Below are positions 4,907-7,019 of a stretch of DNA of 7,019 nt, piece after piece (the first letter of the stretch is position 1; each line of letters begins with the position of its first letter). The notes beneath the pieces were generated by a model that was not told the DNA's origin, did no database searches, and saw nothing but the letters and a program-made list of their open reading frames with translations. The translations under genes were made by a program, and so were the position numbers. This DNA comes from Chloroflexota bacterium. GTDB taxonomy: Bacteria > Chloroflexota > UBA6077 > CF-72. The DNA is taken from NCBI GenBank assembly GCA_019242065.1, contig JAFAWJ010000112.1, positions 1-7,019 of the forward strand. Direction: 5' to 3'.

Positions 4907-7019
4907 TTACGCGCGCGTCAGCGGGGCGAAGGCCGTATCCAGCTTTTTGACCCCCGCGTTGCCCGCGAAATTCACTTCCACGATCTCGCTGCTCGGATCG
5001 GCCCGCACACTGATCACGATGCCGACGCCGAACGTCGGGTGGCGTACGCGGTCGCCGGCGCGGTAGGTGGGCTCGGTGGCTTCGCGCGGCGGCTTGGGCG
5101 GCCGTGGGCCCGTCGGCGGCCGCGGCTCGGACGTCGGCTGAAACGCCCGCGCTGCCATCTCCCGCGCCTGCTGACGGCTGAGCGGCGCCCGCTCCTCACG
5201 CCGCGACGACCACGCCGGCGCGCCTGGATGCCGCGAACCTGCCCCTGGCGCATGCGTCACCAGCGCGAGCTCCTGCGGCACGTCGATCAGAAAGCTCGAC
5301 GGGGTGGAAACGGACGAGTTGCCGTACATCGTGCGACGGAACGCACGCACCAGGTACAGGCCGCGCATGGCGCGCGTGATCCCCACGTAAAACAGCCGGC
5401 GTTCCTCTTCGAGCTGCTTCGGATCCTCCACGGACCGCTGGTGGGGCAGCACACCCTCCTCGAGGCCAACCAGGAACACGTACGGGTACTCGAGACCCTT
5501 GGCTGCGTGCAGGGTGATGAGCGTCACCGCGTCGCCCAGTGCGCCGCTCTCGTCGAGCTGGTCGACATCCTGGACCAGCGAGACGTCCTCCAGAAACGCT
5601 GCCAGGGCGTTGTCTGAGGCCAGCTCGTCGTAGTTCTGGGCTTTGGACCGCAGCTCACGCACGTTGGACCAGCGCTCCTCGCCTTCTTCGCTGCCGTCCT
5701 GCAGATAGCGCTGGTAGCCGCTGCGGTCGAGGACCAGGTCGAGCACGTCGAGCACGCTGTGATTGGGCAGGTCCTGGCGGATGGGTTCGACGATGTCGGC
5801 AAAGGCTCCGAACAGCTCGCGCACGCGCAGGTTGAACGGGGCCTGGGCGGCGAGCGGGTCGCCGGTCGCGTCGTGCCGCAGCGCGGCTATGCGGGTGAGA
5901 GCCTGGTACGGGCTGAGGTTCTCGGTCGCCGACCAGCGCAACAGGTCCTGCACGGTCTTGGTGCCAATGCCACGGGGCGGCAGGTTGATGACGCGCTGCA
6001 AGCTGACGGTGTCAAACGGGTTCTGGATCAGGCGCAGATACGCCAGAACGTCCTTGACTTCCTTGCGCTCGTAGAACCGCACGCCGCCGACGAGCCGATA
6101 CGGCATCCCGGCGCGTACGAACGCATCTTCGAGTGCACGTGACTGGGCGTTGGTGCGGTACAGGATCCCGAAATCGCTGAGCGGCACGTGATCCCCGCGG
6201 TGCAGCCGCTCGATCTCGCGCAGCACATACAGCGCTTCGTCCTGCTCGTTGTACGCCTCGTGCACCGTCACCGGTAACCCCTGCGCATTGTGCGTCCAGA
6301 GCTTCTTGTCCTTACGCAGCTTGTTAGGGGCAATGACCGAGCGCGCGACCTGCAAAATCGTCCCCGTTGACCGATAGTTCTGCTCCAACACCACCACTTT
6401 GAGATCAGGAAAGTCATTCTCAAAGTTGAGGATGTTGCGAATATCGGCTGAGCGCCATGAATAAATCGACTGGTCTTCGTCGCCCACGACGCACAGGTTG
6501 CGGCTGTGGTTGGTCAGGAGTTTGACGATTTCGTACTGGGCGATGTTGGTGTCCTGGAACTCGTCGACGAGGACATGGCGGTAGCGGCGCTGGTAGAACT
6601 CCAGGACTTCAGGGACCGTGCGGAACAGCTCGACCGTGACGCCCAGCAGGTCGTCGAAGTCGAGGGCATGGTGACGGTCCAGCTGCTCGTTGTAGCGGCG
6701 GTAGACCCGCGCGATCGTCTCGTGCCAGTCACCTTTGGCGTCACGCGCGTAGGCATCCGCGTCGATCAGCTCTGACTTGGCGTGCGAGATGGCGCTCAGC
6801 ACCGAGCGCGGCGAGGTGCGCTTTTCGTCGATCTCCAGCTCTTTGAGGATCTGCTTGACCAGGTCCATCTGGTCGTTGTCGTCGTAGATGGCGAAGCCAG
6901 GGTCACGGCCGAGGTGCGAGATATCGCGGCGCAGCCAGCGGGCGCACAGGGAGTGAAAGGTGCCCACAGACAGGCCGCGGGTCAGCTCGGGGCCGACCAG
7001 GCCGTTGAGCCGCTCGCGC
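4907..7019 (-). CDS. pcrA: UvrD/PcrA-type ATP-dependent 3'-5' DNA helicase, N-terminus outside window
   Basis: Superfamily 1A helicase acting in DNA repair, replication restart and RNA-polymerase-linked repair. Coding continues past the GTG at 6967 to the window edge: the extra codons read RERLNGLVGPELTRGLSVGTF, matching the segment that leads into motif Ib. The true start and the Walker A motif therefore lie outside. Numbered from 6967, it shows GTFHSL (2-7), motif II DEFQDTN (135-141), motif III GDEDQSIYSWR (162-172), motif IV EQNYRST (195-201), GGVRFYERKEVKD (294-306), motif V VTLITLHAAKGLEYP (481-495) and motif VI EEERRLFYVGITRA (519-532). A Pro/Arg-rich linker (about 571-633) leads to a C-terminal Tudor-like domain (GDRVRHPTFGVG at 638-649, GVKKLDTAFAPL at 672-683), which in PcrA/UvrD contacts RNA polymerase. 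That domain separates it from Rep and from RecB-type helicases. All visible motifs are intact. The TAA stop faces the preceding gene's TAG across three bases. Confidence 0.95.
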   Translation of the reverse strand, partial: RERLNGLVGPELTRGLSVGTFHSLCARWLRRDISHLGRDPGFAIYDDNDQMDLVKQILKELEIDEKRTSPRSVLSAISHAKSELIDADAYARDAKGDWHETIARVYRRYNEQLDRHHALDFDDLLGVTVELFRTVPEVLEFYQRRYRHVLVDEFQDTNIAQYEIVKLLTNHSRNLCVVGDEDQSIYSWRSADIRNILNFENDFPDLKVVVLEQNYRSTGTILQVARSVIAPNKLRKDKKLWTHNAQGLPVTVHEAYNEQDEALYVLREIERLHRGDHVPLSDFGILYRTNAQSRALEDAFVRAGMPYRLVGGVRFYERKEVKDVLAYLRLIQNPFDTVSLQRVINLPPRGIGTKTVQDLLRWSATENLSPYQALTRIAALRHDATGDPLAAQAPFNLRVRELFGAFADIVEPIRQDLPNHSVLDVLDLVLDRSGYQRYLQDGSEEGEERWSNVRELRSKAQNYDELASDNALAAFLEDVSLVQDVDQLDESGALGDAVTLITLHAAKGLEYPYVFLVGLEEGVLPHQRSVEDPKQLEEERRLFYVGITRAMRGLYLVRAFRRTMYGNSSVSTPSSFLIDVPQELALVTHAPGAGSRHPGAPAWSSRREERAPLSRQQAREMAARAFQPTSEPRPPTGPRPPKPPREATEPTYRAGDRVRHPTFGVGIVISVRADPSSEIVEVNFAGNAGVKKLDTAFAPLTRA

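Noticed and set aside
5039..5617. Plus-strand open frame of 192 codons opposite the helicase 3' end
   Set aside because: Antisense to the helicase motif V/VI and Tudor coding region; Arg/Pro-rich artefact of GC bias.
4907..6967. Helicase lacking Walker A as a degenerate or truncated gene starting at the GTG 6967
   Set aside because: Coding continues upstream in frame to the window edge with family-like sequence, so the missing motif is simply outside the window.

Overview
The window is GC-rich, densely coding bacterial chromosome with six protein genes and no gap longer than about 65 bases. I see no tRNA, rRNA, CRISPR array, insertion sequence, prophage gene or sequence repeat worth naming. 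The gene content is housekeeping plus one exported carbohydrate-active-type protein. The best guess for the host is a member of Chloroflexota or a neighbouring high-GC terrestrial lineage. The reasons are a PlsY with GSGRTGATN in place of the common GSGNPGATN, an F420-type luciferase-like oxidoreductase, a DUF697-type membrane protein, weak or absent Shine-Dalgarno sequences, and what looks like a leaderless gpsA. This is inference from recall; Actinomycetota or Dormibacterota are not excluded.

Layout. At the left edge, on +, is the C-terminal part of a DUF697-like membrane protein (to 625). Its stop overlaps, tail to tail, the end of gpsA (minus strand, 611-1615). gpsA and plsY (plus strand, 1678-2289) are divergent across a 62-base spacer, whose AT-rich core offers -10-like hexamers on both strands. 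Downstream of plsY on the same strand, separated by 11 and 23 bases, come an LLM-class (probably F420-dependent) oxidoreductase (2301-3179) and a secreted six-hairpin glycosidase-like protein (3203-4903). Three bases beyond its stop is the stop of a minus-strand UvrD/PcrA-type DNA helicase gene, which runs off the right edge.

How they work together. GpsA makes sn-glycerol 3-phosphate from dihydroxyacetone phosphate, and PlsY acylates it from acyl-phosphate to form lysophosphatidic acid. The divergent pair therefore covers entry into membrane phospholipid synthesis, and a shared control region would make sense. The oxidoreductase and the exported protein may be co-transcribed with plsY, but no functional link is evident. 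The helicase belongs to DNA repair and to transcription-coupled functions. I found no convincing novel multi-gene system; the most interesting points are the symmetric gpsA/plsY control region, the altered nucleotide-binding motif in GpsA, and the unassigned exported glycosidase-like protein.
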